A stretch of 64,000 nucleotides of DNA from Ceratothoa steindachneri (lineage: Eukaryota > Arthropoda > Malacostraca > Isopoda > Cymothoidae). The DNA lies in NCBI GenBank assembly GCA_963969495.1, contig OZ018321.1, forward strand, positions 103,946,566 to 104,010,565, given 5' to 3'. Positions 1 to 12,817 of the stretch are shown in pieces. How positions within the stretch are numbered: the stretch's first letter is position 1; each line of letters opens with the position of its first letter. The notes beneath the pieces are model-generated. The model did no database searches and was not told the DNA's origin. It saw only the letters and a program-made list of their open reading frames with translations. Position numbers and translations under genes: made by a program.

Positions 1-1160
1 TTCGCTGCCTAACTTCCTAGGAAAGGTACTAGAAAATATACTGAATACGAGACTGGTGAAATACCTAGAAGAAACGGGAAAATACAAAGAACACCAGGAT
101 GGTTTCAGGAAGAAAAGGGATTCAACTATGGCGCTCGCGATTATAACGGAAAAAATCGCACAGGCCAAATCAAAAAAAGGATATGTGGACGTGGTACTCC
201 AGGATGTCGAGAAAGCCTTCGATAAGGTATGGGTGGAGGGGTTAAAATACAAACTTCTTTAGCTCGATCTCAGCATCCGGATGGAGAGAATCCTGGTGGA
301 CTACATAACAAACAGGAAGGCGTACATCAACATCGAAGACCACGAAGGACCCAACCTCCAGCTGGAAACTGGGGTCCCGCAAAGAGGGTGCCTAAGTCCC
401 ACTTTGTACTCAGTGTACACAACAGATATGCCGCCTCCATTGACATCAGGCTGCGTGAACGTGCAATACGCCGACGACATCAGCCAGGTGATCTCCACAC
501 GAACTACAAATCCCAGATGGCAGGCCAGGTCAACAGAGCGCTAAATACAAAATATAAATGAGTTCGAGAGGAAATGGAAGATAAAAACCAACACGACTAA
601 ATTTAAAATAATCCCAATAATGAGATTTAAAAACGACAGAATAACCATCAACGATACAGGACAGAGATACACAACTGAAGAAAAAGTGCTGGGCCTGCAG
701 ATGCGAGTGAGAGAGACTACCACGCATACGTTAAGGAAAGAATTGCCCGAGCTAAATCGGAACTAAGACTGATTTTCAGCCTGAGACACCTGGAACAAAG
801 AAATAACAAAACTCTCTACAAAGCATTCGTGGAATCAGTGTTGGTGTATCCACCGATCCCTATCCACGCTACAACAAACACAAACAAGAAAAAACTACAA
901 AAACTACAAAATAAGGCGGCCTGCTTAATAACAAATACAAGACGCCAAGAAAGAAAAATACTAAGTGATATAATGAATATGGCCGGACTAGATTCAATTA
1001 ATAAAATTATGGAGAAATGAGCCCAAAAATCTAGCATAAAATAGAAGAAAATAACCAGCAGACCATAAGAGCTCTAGATATAGAGAAAATAAATCATGAC
1101 TGTAAAATCTTCCACAGAAGTAGGCTCCGTCTGCGACGTGAGGAAGACACAATAATAACA
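1..1160 (+). pseudogene. Non-LTR retrotransposon (LINE) reverse transcriptase, 5' cut by window edge
   Basis: A broken LINE RT reads in several frames across this stretch. The first frame has an HQDGFRKKR-like block followed by LQDVEKAFDKVW (RT motif A, Asp in DVEKAFD). The next has TGVPQRGCLSP (motif B) and then the YADD catalytic box at about 466-477. Downstream blocks include an AFVESVLVYPP segment and KLQNKAACLITNTRR near 890-950, the usual C-terminal part of the LINE RT region. In-frame stops occur after KYKLL and in the thumb region, and at least three frame changes are needed, so it is dead. Endonuclease and ORF1 would lie left of the window. The block order is like Jockey/I-group elements; the clade is not settled here. 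A related thumb fragment lies at 49750-50035. Confidence 0.85.
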
Positions 1161-1408
1161 TAATCAAACAAGCCGAACAAGCAAAACCTATCAAAAAGGC
1201 GACCCTTAACTTTTGGCCGCTGCAATTTGGAAGTTAGTTTGTCTATTTCCTCATATTTATTCCATTCACTTGAACTTTTCACGAAAGATAGTTATTAGAT
1301 ATATTTAAATATGTGTATAATATATAGTCTCAACTTTTTGTTAAACCTCTATAGTAAATATTTAAATACACTTGTTCTTACTTACCCTTATATTATGGCT
1401 GCTACTGT

Positions 1409-1465
<57 letters not shown>
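1409..1465. repeat. (CA)n/(TA)n microsatellite
   Basis: A short CA run passes directly into about 45 bp of pure TA dinucleotide. Confidence 0.95.
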
Positions 1466-1466
<1 letters not shown>

Positions 1467-3420
1467 TCTGTATTATTTAAAGAGTAAGTGATGAAGAAAA
1501 ACCGCTAAACCTTTATAATTTTCTTTCTTAAGAACAGGACTAATAGTGCATTTAGAATAAAAAGTAAATTATATATTTTGTAGGTAATTATTGATAAGTT
1601 CTTAGCAGCTGTAAAAGAAGACGGAGTGGTTTAAAGAAAGAAAACTTTAGGCCCAGGAATAAGTTTCCGCAATGGAAAAGTTAATTGAAAAAGTGCCAAG
1701 TTTTTCTTGAGGGCAAAAATTCTCTCATCATTTTTTTTTTGCCCGACTGGAAAATGAGGAAGTGTCGCCAAGTCTGTTAATTGATGCATAAGAAGCTTTC
1801 TGTCTCTTAATTTTAGCTAAAAGCTTTTTAATGCCAGGCATCTCGAAGCAGTAACTAATTCATCATCTTGGCCGACCTCTCTTACCTAGTTCTCCTGAGT
1901 TACCCCTTATATGTAGATGCGCGCTAAAAGCTTCCCGCCTAATTAGGAAGTTTTCGCGCGCAAAATGATCAGACAGCAAACTTTCAGTTTTACTTTTTCA
2001 ATTTTCTTACTTCAACTTTGATTTATTTCAACTTTAAGACCTTTTTTTTTTTAGATACAAGTGTATTAAGACAAAAGAAAACTTGGTTTCCCTTGTTTAT
2101 CTCTGTAAAAATATACAGGGTGTAGAAGTGATCAGCGAAACAGCTGGAAGGAGGCCTAGTTGTTTGAAAGCGATAATTTATTTTCTCTCAATTTAAAGCG
2201 CAATAACTTTGAGGCCGTATCACGCAGAACCCTTGAATAGATCTGTAAAAAGTGATGAAGCTAAAGAAAGTGGAAATGTGATAAAGATGTATAGCTGCAT
2301 ATCTACCTCCGTGCGCTGGGGCCAGTAGGGCAAACTACATCTCTGCCATAAAGTTTGTAAGGAGATATTCAAAAGAAAGTGGTGAGGTTGAAATAATTGA
2401 AAATATGTAACTTAGAGATGTTAACTGGAGCGTGGTTACCTGGGCTATACCTATCACCCGCGTGCGGGAGACAGTTAAAGCAAACGTCTTGAAGTGTGAA
2501 GGAGTTTGTGTTGGCGTTTATGTGTGGGTGTAAGTACGTACAGGCATGGAGAGGGTGCGTATGTACGTTTTTATGTTGACATAAAAAGTTGAAACGAAAC
2601 ATATGTAATCCACCGTTGGAACGATCTCTTAGTGAGGAATCTGGAGTAGAGTAGATGGGGGTGTATGCGAAGATGGGATATAAAATAAGGGACTGAAGAG
2701 AGAAGAAGCATGAATAGGAGCGGACTGATAATGAGTTCATTAATAACATGTATTTTAAAATTACGAGTTGACTACCCCTTGTGAGTGTATGTATATGTGT
2801 TTGTATGAGTGTGTGTGAGAGAGGGCGGTTGGGGGGGAAGGCGTCGTATTACTTATGAGTTCATAAGGCCTTAAGATTCATGATTTCGAATAGGCCAAAT
2901 TGGTCTTCCATTCCTGAAAGTCTTCCGGTCTTCAGTGATAATCAGATGATTTATTTCCTGCCTACTTTTTATCATATTTTATTCATTTCCTACTTTCTGG
3001 ATTTCATTTTATTTATTTTTACTTGGGATCGACTTCCTTATCCCTTTCTAGACGTAGCTTGTTCCTTCGATACAAACAATCTCTTCGGTCTAAAGAAAAC
3101 TAAGGAAAACTCACATGTCTAAAATTCACTCAATGATTTTAAACACCAAATAATTAAACATTAAGTTCTAAAATCCTTAAAAAAATATTTGACCATAAAT
3201 GTCTCACTTGAATATTTAGTATCAATTAAAATTGGTCTTCGACAGAATAATTCATTGGTTTAAAAACAAAACAATCAAAACGATTTTTCCATGGATTTTT
3301 ATTTTTTTAGTTCGTGCGATCCAAAACTGAAGCTGTTAAACTTTGAATCAACTGCCACTCTTAGAAACGTATTAGTTATTCGTTGAACTTTTTAGTTATT
3401 TTTTGAGGATTCCAAAAAAA
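1466..3420. other. AT-rich non-coding stretch
   Basis: I see no gene. The open frames at 2369-2749 (-) and 2880-3122 (+) have low-complexity composition, no recognisable motif and no repeat of either elsewhere in the window. A GT-rich patch lies at 2780-2825. Confidence 0.6.
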
Positions 3421-5165
3421 TTTAGGAGCCGATCTGGCGACTGCCTACTTGGGCATAAGTCGCCGTACTCAACATATTTTTTGAGGAGAACAGAGAAAAT
3501 TATATATATTGTTTTTTTGTTGAGAAGTGATCGAATTACAAAACTTTAAATAGCCTAGGGAGAGAAACATTCGTTCTGATTGACGAGGCTTCCATTTCAG
3601 TCTAATCTTTCGTCGAATGAATTATAATCAAACACTTAGGGTCAAGTTGCCGCCTTATGGGAGGCGCCATATTAGAACTTCATTTGTTATCGACATAAAG
3701 ATTATTTAATTTTAATACGGGGATCCTAGGGATCCATAGTCCATTACGGCTATAAGGGTGGATCCACACATATATCCTATACTGTAGAATAGAGAAAACA
3801 AGGAAATATTGCGAGGGCTTAGTCAGAGATGCGCTTCTGCCAATCGCATTCTAATGGGGAATGAGCCGATTTCTCTCCAAAACCACTTGGAGAGTATTCG
3901 TAGCCCGGACCGTTCGGGTACCTGTCACAAAACTCTCCGACTCCCACAAGAGCAGGGATACGGGTAGAGGAAATGATTTCCACTGTGGCTCTGCACACGC
4001 CGTTGATCGCTTTACAGAGTGACCTCCTCTACCTCTAGCTCATTGCTAGGACACTCTCAGTTTAGTGGTCACATATTGCAGCATTTTCGAGCATGAATCA
4101 TCAACGCTTATATGGAAGCGGTAAGCTAACACTGTCGAGCCGACTCACTGGATTATGACCACGTATGATCGATTTAAGGAGACGCTCATACCCCCGCCTT
4201 CTCATACAAAGCAGCGAGAGCAACGCAGTTTGGTCACTTGGATCCTGCCCCAAATCTACCGTGTAGCGTGGGCGATCGCACGATCATGTATTCCTGTTCT
4301 CCGTCGCGCGGGCGAAGTGACATTTTAATACACATGTGTACTCTATAATGTCATCCCAAGAGCAGTCTCGGTCACCCTATTGGGCAAGGATACGGGAACA
4401 TCCCAAAGGGTTGTAGGAAATCTACCCATCGCCAAAGAAGGTAAATTCCCTGGTCAATCCAGGGAGGTAGAGAGAACCAGTTATATAAGAAGCCTCTGTC
4501 ACACATCTGCACAGGTTAGCCATAGCTAAAAAATATTAGGGTTCCAGTCTTGGGTTCGTGCCTATTAGTACAAAGGGTCTAATGTAAGAAGAGAAATTGA
4601 TCCAGGCACAAACTTTAGCAACTTATAGTTCTGGATCGGATAAGGTGGTACTTAATAGGGCGATATAATACCATCAAGTGTCAGCACTACCAAGGCCGAA
4701 CTGAAAACAAGGGATTCAAGAACCCCCCTGCTCGTCCGCTTAGACTTGGATGAATGGAATGTCTAAATATTTCCTAGAATTCTAGTTCTCTACAAGCAGC
4801 GCACCTCACGAGAGGATCCCATACCAACTCACCCTCTTTCACGAACGGCATTTTTACTTTGAGCCAGGGAGTTCGCAGGACACTAAAAGGATATTTCTCA
4901 CTTACGCGTTCTTTCGTGGAGACTTGGCCGTGTCTTTTTCGTTATCAATGCGGATTTTCTCTGCTACACTTGTGATCCGTCCACTATGGTTATCCATAAC
5001 GGCGGATTTTGGTTAGTGGGAGACAATAAGTCGGTAAGAATTGTGCGTACCCCAACCAATTTAAGGCAGTACTACTAACTGGCAAAATTTGTACCTGCCC
5101 AGAAGGCCTTCGAATCCATCGTGCTATTGGCTCAAAGGTGCATTGTTTACTCGAGGGATCATTGT
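3420..5165. other. GC-richer block of unknown origin
   Basis: This ~1.75-kb block has visibly more G and C than its AT-rich flanks, yet stops interrupt every frame at short intervals. No RT, transposase or gag motif could be read on either strand. Edges are fairly abrupt near 3420 and 5165. It may be an old element or a decayed exon cluster. I cannot name it. Confidence 0.4.
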
Positions 5166-5397
5166 ACCTTGAGTTCTGTTGATGTATTTACAATGCATAA
5201 ATCAATAAGATATATTTTGTTACGATTAGAAAATAAAATGAAACAAATTAAATCGGAAAATTTAAAAGCATTTAAATAAATTACTGTTTGTAATGCATTA
5301 AGTATTGACTAATTTTTAAGTATTATTCATAACTTCATTTGAGCCGGTATCAAAAGAGATGATATTACTTCGGGCCATTTTCACATTGTTTAGAAAG

Positions 5398-5445
<48 letters not shown>

Positions 5446-6300
5446 TCTTAAGGGCTTTTCTGATCGTATGTTCAAAACACCATTTTTTATGTACATTCAT
5501 TTCTGTTTAAAATACTTAGGATTGTCGCATACGATTTGCTGTTCTGAAAATCATAGGTTTCTTCGATATCGATCTCAACATCTGTGGTCGAGCTTATTAA
5601 GAAATTTTTCCCAGAACTCTACTTCATGGAAGGTTTGCTGTCATTTTCTAGGTCTTCATTTTTATTTATACAATCTACGATGCTTAAAGAAGAAAGGTTA
5701 TAACTGTAGAAATACTTCTATAACTTAAACATTCTCTATCGTGCTCAATTATCTTGCTTTTCATATCAGTAGAGAGGGTTTTACCTTTAACCATGATTAC
5801 ACAATATTGCAGCCTAAAGGCCAGATGTTAAATGCGGTTAGGCAAAAAACTATATCTAATTAAACTATTCTTGGAACATATCAGATCATTATAGATCTTT
5901 GTATGACATTCCAGACCCACAAATCCTGAAAATTAACTAATTTAAAGGAATTTGCCATAAATGTCTAAATACTTATTGCTACCCTCATTATTACCTTTTG
6001 CCAATAATATATAATATAAGCGTCAGTCTCACAATATTACATTGTTTTGTTAATACATACGAGTATCAAATTACGTTAATTGTAGGATTATCATCCATTT
6101 TTAAAGGCTGGAATAAGTAGTAAATAATAAATAGGTTTAAATATTTGTTCCACCTCATTCTATATATGAAATTTAAAATTGTACTAAGAAATATAGAAGA
6201 TTAAAGATTCCAGAAACTCTGTGAATTAATTTTACATAAGAACAAGAAACATTAAATAATTCTATCAACACGAAAAGATTGATCGCTGTTACCTAGCGTG
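5166..6300. other. AT-rich non-coding stretch with (TA)n
   Basis: A TA array occupies about 5400-5432. The small open frame at 5468-5728 has no recognisable domain. Nothing else is supported. Confidence 0.6.
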
Positions 6301-6640
6301 TCATATGAAATATCCTCGCAGTCTGTTAGTTCCAATTATACTGTTGACCAACTTTAACATACTAGCGTTCTAGGCTCGTCGGCATGATCCAGGAAGGAGG
6401 TTTTCGGCGGTGCTTACTGACACTACTTCTTAGTTGAGAAGACCCCTTCCTGCCCTCAATCATCGGTCACTTCAGTCGAAAAGTAGCGACGCGATGCTTG
6501 AAGGCCACGACTAACGTGCTCGCTTTCCGCTTGCCACGAGCAATATCCTTCAGGATTGCTTCAGACAATTTCGACTGCCTCCCTCATTCACTTCACAGTT
6601 CTGACCTCAATTGTTACCACCAACTTCTCACTCAACATGA
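6300..6640. other. Short GC-richer block, unidentified
   Basis: About 340 bp of mixed composition inside AT-rich DNA, with no open frame above 60 codons and no motif I recognise. It lies just upstream of a Jockey-like RT scrap and could be part of the same old insertion. Confidence 0.3.
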
Positions 6641-6814
6641 TTAAAACAACATTTATATTTACCCAAAGATATCAACATTTTTAATTACACTGGTCAACAC
6701 CAATTATATTGTTTAAGTTTTTTTTTAACTGATTTAGGACAATTCGGATGTGCTGAATAAAAAAGTCACATTGGTTTTCCTGAATCAGGTCAAATTTTTG
6801 ATTTATCGCCACAT

Positions 6815-7075
6815 GATGTCTTTTGACAAGGTGTCAGACTTACGACTTTTGAATAAAGTTAAAGCGCAGGGGATCGATGGATGAATATTTTTGGTGGATT
6901 CAGTCGTGACTTAGTGACAAACATCGAAGAGATAGTAAAGATGCGATTAAACATGAGTGGGGAATTGTTACGAGTGAAGTACCTCAGGAGTCAGTGTTGG
7001 CTCAGTTGTTGATCTTGATTTATATTAATGATTTCCTCATAGGTATAAATAGCGACCTGAGCAACATAAATTGAC
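6815..7075 (+). pseudogene. Jockey/CR1-like LINE reverse transcriptase fragment
   Basis: Reading the plus strand with frame changes gives FDKVSDLRLLNKVKAQGIDG (RT motif A neighbourhood) and then IVTSEVPQESVLAQLLILIYINDF, the degenerate form of the VPQGSVLGPLLFLIYIND block (motif B) typical of Jockey and CR1 group LINEs. The central Gly of PQGS is changed to Glu and stops lie between blocks. The fragment ends before the YxDD box. Only about 90 residues remain, so this is a scrap of a 5'- and 3'-truncated copy. Confidence 0.75.
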
Positions 7076-7564
7076 CAAACTATTCTAATGGGCGAAGAAA
7101 TAGCAAACGAAGGAAGGATAGGAGAATAGGAAAAGGGTGAAAAGGAAACTTTTGTATAAGAGCAGAAGTTGATCTCATGTGACCGACTACCGATAGCTGG
7201 GGATAGAATGATAGAATGGAATGAAATAACTTCATATTGTTTGGACCTAATGATTAACGTGGATTCCGAACCACAGTCTGCTTTACTTTTTCTATTCTAT
7301 CCTTTACCTGTTTTTCTACTGATAAGCAAATGCAATTTCTGTAAAGTTGTCGGGTGAACCGACCAATATCTGCTATCTTTTATTCATTCTTTCATTCTAG
7401 TTTAAAATATATCACTCATACCGTTCTGTGTATGTGTTGTTTTCCTACTCTGTTATGTAAGTACGTCTGTTTTTAAGTTTTACACTTGAGCACTTCTTTT
7501 TACTCGCGTGCGAGTCTAGTCGCGGGCCACTCTCCATCTTACTATGTCGGTCTGTCCGCGTTTT

Positions 7565-8335
7565 TCTTTTTTTGATTTTGTAATAACATTGCAAATATTC
7601 GGATGATTTTAACGAAATTGAAAACCCTTATGTTGTTTTACATTCTCTTTTGAATGGTATAATTGCCAAAGTTCTTCCATTGTAAGCTTGGAATTATTTT
7701 GTTTTGGCAATAACATCATAAGTATTCGGCCGATTCTAACGAAATTTGAAACCCTTATGTTTTTTCACATTCTCCTTTGAATGATATGATTCCCAAAGTC
7801 CTTCCATAGTTAGCCCGGGAATTATTTTTTTTGGCAATAACATCATAACTATTCGCCCCATTCTAACGAAATTTGAAACCCCTATGTTGTTTTGCATTCT
7901 CTTTCGAATGATATAATTGACAAGGTCCTCGCAAAGTTAGCCCGGGAGTTATTTTCTTTTGGCAATTTAATCATAATTATTGGCTGATTCTAACAAAGTT
8001 TGAAACCCTTATGTTGTTTTTCATTCTCTTTCGAATGATATAATTGCCAAAATCCTCCCAAGATTAGCCCGGGAATTATTTTGTCTTGGCAATAACATCA
8101 TAACTATTCAGCTGATTGCAACAAAATTTGAAAGCCTTATATTGTTTTACATTCTATTTCGAATAATATAATTACCAAAGTCCTCCCAAGGTTAGTCCTA
8201 GAATTATTTTGTTTTGTCAATAACATCATAACTATTCGGCCGATTCTAACGGAATTTGAAACCCTTATTATGTTTTACATACTCTTTTGAATGATAGAAT
8301 TGTCAGGTTCCTCCCAAGGTTAGTCCGATGATTAC
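7565..8335. repeat. Tandem repeat, ~126-bp unit, about 6 copies
   Basis: A unit beginning near ACCCTTATGTTGTTTT recurs at about 7628, 7750, 7877, 8005, 8130 and 8258. The spacing is 122-128 bp. Each unit carries a TTGGCAATAACATCATAA block and a CGATTCTAAC block. Units differ by scattered substitutions and small indels, so the array is old. No protein frame runs through it. Confidence 0.9.
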
Positions 8336-8339
8336 TGAC

Positions 8340-9510
8340 CTTTTGGTCAGTAGACCTTGTTTCTTTCTTCTCTTTTTCTTCATGTTCACTTTTTCTCTCA
8401 TTTTACTATAATTGATTTATTTTCTCTCAATTCGCCATAGTTAAGCAAATTTAATTTGATTTTTTCACTTTAGTTGTCACTTCACTGATTTTCATTGTAG
8501 TTTTGCACTTACATAGGTACGCTTGTAACTTTCAATATCAATTTGGTTAGTCACTATTTTGGTCACTTATCTTGGGGATTTAGGTAAGTGATTTTATTGT
8601 CTCGTTCGGGTGAGCTCATTGGAGCTGGTTTCTGAATCCGGTGTTTTTCTTAGCTATGTGTAGAATGGTGTTTACATAATTCCCTGTCGAGTTTTGCCCA
8701 TAGGAGATCTGGAGTTGAAAACAGTGTTGACTCTGCTGTTGATGTTTTCAGAAAAGAGAGGAAGAAGGTTTTAAATTTTCTTCCAGATTTTTTAGCTTTG
8801 TTTTTTTACAACGATGTTAAGCGGTTTAATCTTAGTGTGTCCATGTGGGGCTCACTAACTCCTCTTGTCGATTCTTCTGGTGTTTGTGATTAGTTAGAGG
8901 GCTTTGTTTTCAACTTTCTGGAGCTCTTTTTTCCTTGATTTAAATAGGATTTTAATAAGAAGGGGAGGGTAGATTGGCGCCGGCCTTCCTGGAGCATGAT
9001 AGATTTTTCTTTTGTTTCCTGCCCTTAAGCCTTTTAATAAGTATATGAGTCGAATCTCAGCACAAGGGCTACTCGTTCTATACTTTCAGCTACTTGTTTT
9101 ATCAACCCTATGGAGGTTATCTTTAGCCCTAGTACTTTCTCTTCCGAATGATATCTGTATATCTGTCCTTGCACTTCGATCTCTGCTACATTTCATCTCG
9201 AGATAGTTAATACATTGAATTTTCTCTTCGTTCTTAATTTATATTCCTTCTCAAATTGGTTGATATATTAATCTCTCCCACTGCTGTATGTGCCTGAGAT
9301 ATACCCTCTCAGAATCTCTCTATAATAGCAGCTATGTATTAATCATAATTCGCGCCTTCGGACATGCTTAACTTCTCATAATGTCGGTAGCTTATGCGTG
9401 ATATAAAAAAAAGATTCCTCATGACTTGAGTTAAGCTGAATTCGCAAATGGAGTGAATCTGAATGTCGCAGAGGGTGAGGTTTACGGTTGAATAGATCGG
9501 TATTATCATC
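8340..9510. other. Non-coding stretch
   Basis: T-rich DNA without recognisable genes. A short plus-strand open stretch near 8700-8890 shows no known motif. The open frame at 9012-9206 is unsupported. Confidence 0.5.
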
Positions 9511-9660
9511 AGCTTTTGAGTGTGCCCGAGGGGACGAATTGTGGTTTAGAACATCGTTACCCTCATGAGGAGAATTTGAGTGTGGCCGAGGGCCCGAATT
9601 GTGAATAAATACATCATTACTATTGCGTAGAGATTCTGAGAGTATTCGAAGGAGGGAAAG
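9511..9660. repeat. 60-bp tandem repeat, 2.5 copies
   Basis: TTTGAGTGTG(C/G)CCGAGG recurs at 9515 and 9575, and a third diverged copy starts near 9635. The spacing is 60 bp. Each unit carries the same GACGAATTGTG and CATC(G/A)TTAC blocks. Confidence 0.75.
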
Positions 9661-11686
9661 AAAAGCTATATTCCTTTTTTTTCCTTTGAACTCAGTTTCG
9701 TTTCATTTGTTTAGGTACTCGTAACATATATACTGTATAAGGCCATTTTTTTTAGGCATAGGAATAGTTATTAAGTACTGGTTGTCTAACAGAATAATAA
9801 ATATATAAATTATCAAGAAAAGTTTTCGGGCATTTTTTTTTTTTAAATAAATAATAAAACTACAAGAAATGAGTTAAATTTGATCTCAAAACTTATCTAT
9901 TTACCTATAATGACCTTATATTTTAATTAAAAATAAAAGAAAAAGTAAAGTTTAACATTCTTAAGTGATTGTCAAATGTCATTAAAGGGAATAAGTTTAA
10001 AAAATTGCTACATTATAATGCTATCCCACGTTGTCACAAAAGCTCCTTTCATATATAAATGACTCCTAAATAGAAAACAAGACTGTCGTGGTATGACATT
10101 ATATTATATCAATACCATATTATATGTATGGGGGAGGGACTAATAAATTGAAGGCGAACCGACAAAAGGGACGGAAAACCACAAGTTTCGATGGGCGAAA
10201 ATGCGAGATAAGAGTGCAACGAGGTCAGGTAACATATGGGCAATGGCAAAGCTCAACGTTATTTAAAGAGGCATGTACAAAAATATAATTTTATTTACAG
10301 AAAAATAATGAGAGAAATGATAGGCAAAAATTACATCTGATGAACGAAGGGGGGGGGTGTGAATTGTAGTTATGAATCAGACTATGAAGTTAAAACTTAA
10401 GGTGTTACGGGAGGAGACTATTCAAATGGGGGGAATTAACTCAAATGGGTTACTGAAGAGGAAGAGGGGTTGGCTTACAGAAGATTCCGGGTGAGACGTC
10501 AGGGTAAGGCTTCACGGATGTCTTCTGCACGTGAGGCGAGGGCGCTCAAAATTTAAATTTCTGAGTGGGAACTTAAAGTGATGACGGTTCTCCAAAAAAG
10601 GGGGGGGCGGTAACGTCAGGTCCAGGGGAGAGTATTTCGGCCACCCGAAAACGAGGGGCGAACGAGGAGGGCTTCGACAGGTGTTGATGAGATAAGTCGG
10701 AAAAATTACTCGGTAGCGATCGTTAAATGGAATTACCTCATTAGCTGGGGCTAATTCCAATACACAAATAGTTCAGCTGTCAGTTTGATTTGTTGTTTGC
10801 ACCTGACTTGGAACTAGGGTAAATCTTCTTGGGTCCGGGCGAGACTTCTCAACTCTGTGTCTGTCTCATGGTAAACAAGCAATATATATGTCTGAGGCTT
10901 TCCCCGCGGAAGAGGGGGGGGGGGGGTAGTGGGAAACAACTCTACTTTCGAATTGCCTCGAATCTTTTTGCCGAGGGTATTCTGACCCGTGTAAATGTGA
11001 ATTGTGGTGGACGCGGTTCGAGGCTACCGCTTGTGGAAGTGGAGGTTAGGCTTACCAATTTAAGCTTAACAGAGCCTTCTACAGTGCAAGGAAGTTCCGT
11101 GCTTGACAAGAAATTCCACGTGGAATTCCCTCACAAGGATGATAGAACGAGTCGAAGAGAAGTTTAACACAAGAATGAAAGCAGAATAATATGATAGTAG
11201 GAAAAGAATGGGTGAAGAGGTTGAATCTGAATTTAGTCAAATTCATTGTTTTTGCTGAAAATTGTATCTTATGGAAGTAGACTGCCCCCGTGGAAGAGTA
11301 TCTTCTAGCCTATTCTTACACATGTCAAATGAATACATTTAATTTACACTAATAATGCAAAAATAATTTATAAATCCCACAACTATATACATCGGCGTTT
11401 AATAGAATCAACTCTAATAAAGCAAATTCCAAAATTAATTACTTTCTATGGGCGATTAAACACCAATCCCTTGATAAGCAGAAGACTAGTCTGGCCTTTG
11501 ATCACAAATGTTGTTTCATACCAGCCGCTCTTCTTTAAATTCTGACTTGTAAATCAGTGTGTTCTTAAGTTGAGCATCTTCTCTATTTAATGACCGATGT
11601 ATGGCTCTGTGGAAACATGGTTTCGCAATAAATCGGTCTAACAGTTGTTTCTCTCCTGCATATACATATACGTATTGTACTTCTTT

Positions 11687-11757
<71 letters not shown>

Positions 11758-12749
11758 CTAATTTAAAATAGTAACCTATTTCCTTTTTCTTTTTCATGCT
11801 TTGTACACCTTTATTTTCTTTAGAGTAAACGCGCTCAGGTCAAAAACTTAAGTCTGAAAATTATTAGTTCTCATATCAGTGTGGTTCAGGAGTTTTAATT
11901 TAATCATTGAGTTTACATCGATTATGGCTTTGATGCCATTGGGTTCCAATTTTTATGAGTGTATATATGAACTACTTTGGGATCAGCTAAACCTTCATCC
12001 TAATTGATTATTATTAGAGGCATTCAACCTAATTTTGATCCTGATTCATGACTCATTTTGAATTCATCAGTATTCTTAAATTCATTTGATTCCATTTAGT
12101 TTACGAGTTTTGAGGGTAGATTTAAATTTAAATTTCTTTGGGTTTTAGGATCGTATGCACATTTAAATAATAATTTTAGAATTAATTTATTTCGACAAGA
12201 GCAATGTTCATATCGAAGTTATCTAGTTGTAAAGATGTAAATTTTATATCGTTGCTACTCGGGTATTTAACAAACATTGAGTTCTTTTAACTTTTTGGTG
12301 TCATTAGGAGGGGGAATAATTTCAACTTTAATTTCATTACATCTTTCTAACCATTTACATTCATTTGATTCAGTAATTAAGCTCTAAGTTTTAAAACTTT
12401 TTTCAATTTTTAATCTACGCCTTTTCTTGATTTCTACTAAATCAAAAAACCGACGAATGTATTATATTTTCAAGATAAGTTAGGTTTCCTAAATGGTGCT
12501 TATTTAGTTACAATGTTTGCGAGTTCCCTTTCTTTTATTCTTTGAGCTTCTAAAAGACTTCTTGATTTCCAATATACATATTTCATACAAGTTAGGTTCA
12601 TATCGTTCAAATGCTTGCTGCCTCTACAGGTTGATAATAATCCTTTACGTCATTAATTTCATTTTATTCATTCACGGTACCTTATTTTCACTTTCAATTT
12701 CTGGTAGACATATTTTTATTGAAGTTGTTAATTTAGGTAAGTGAATTAC

Positions 12750-12750
<1 letters not shown>
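9661..12750. other. Non-coding stretch with microsatellite and G-runs
   Basis: AT-rich to about 10100. A moderately GC-rich patch with several poly-G runs (for example near 10913-10926) covers 10140-11200. Two open frames, 10512-10760 (-) and 10829-11167 (+), match nothing I recognise and contain homopolymers. A (TA)n array fills about 11689-11752. The rest to 12750 is AT-rich without motifs. Confidence 0.5.

Positions 12751-12756
<6 letters not shown>

Positions 12757-12816
<60 letters not shown>
12757..12816. repeat. (TA)n array abutting the PLE-A copy 1 3' end
   Basis: About 60 bp of TA dinucleotide starts directly where the PLE-A 3' terminus (minus strand) ends. The same contact is seen at the 3' end of copy 3 near 21466. 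Confidence 0.9.

Positions 12817-12817
<1 letters not shown>

Noticed and set aside
2369..2749. 126-codon minus-strand frame
   Set aside because: No recognisable domain, low-complexity composition, and no neighbouring features of a gene.
3420..5165. Bacterial (endosymbiont) insertion
   Set aside because: No long open frames or ribosome-binding signals, which a bacterial fragment would show.
7565..8335. CRISPR-like array
   Set aside because: Units are head-to-tail repeats of ~126 bp without short conserved repeats separated by unique spacers, and the context is eukaryotic.
10829..11167. 112-codon plus-strand frame with Gly run
   Set aside because: It crosses a poly-G run and has no motif I know. 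A real gene is possible but unsupported.
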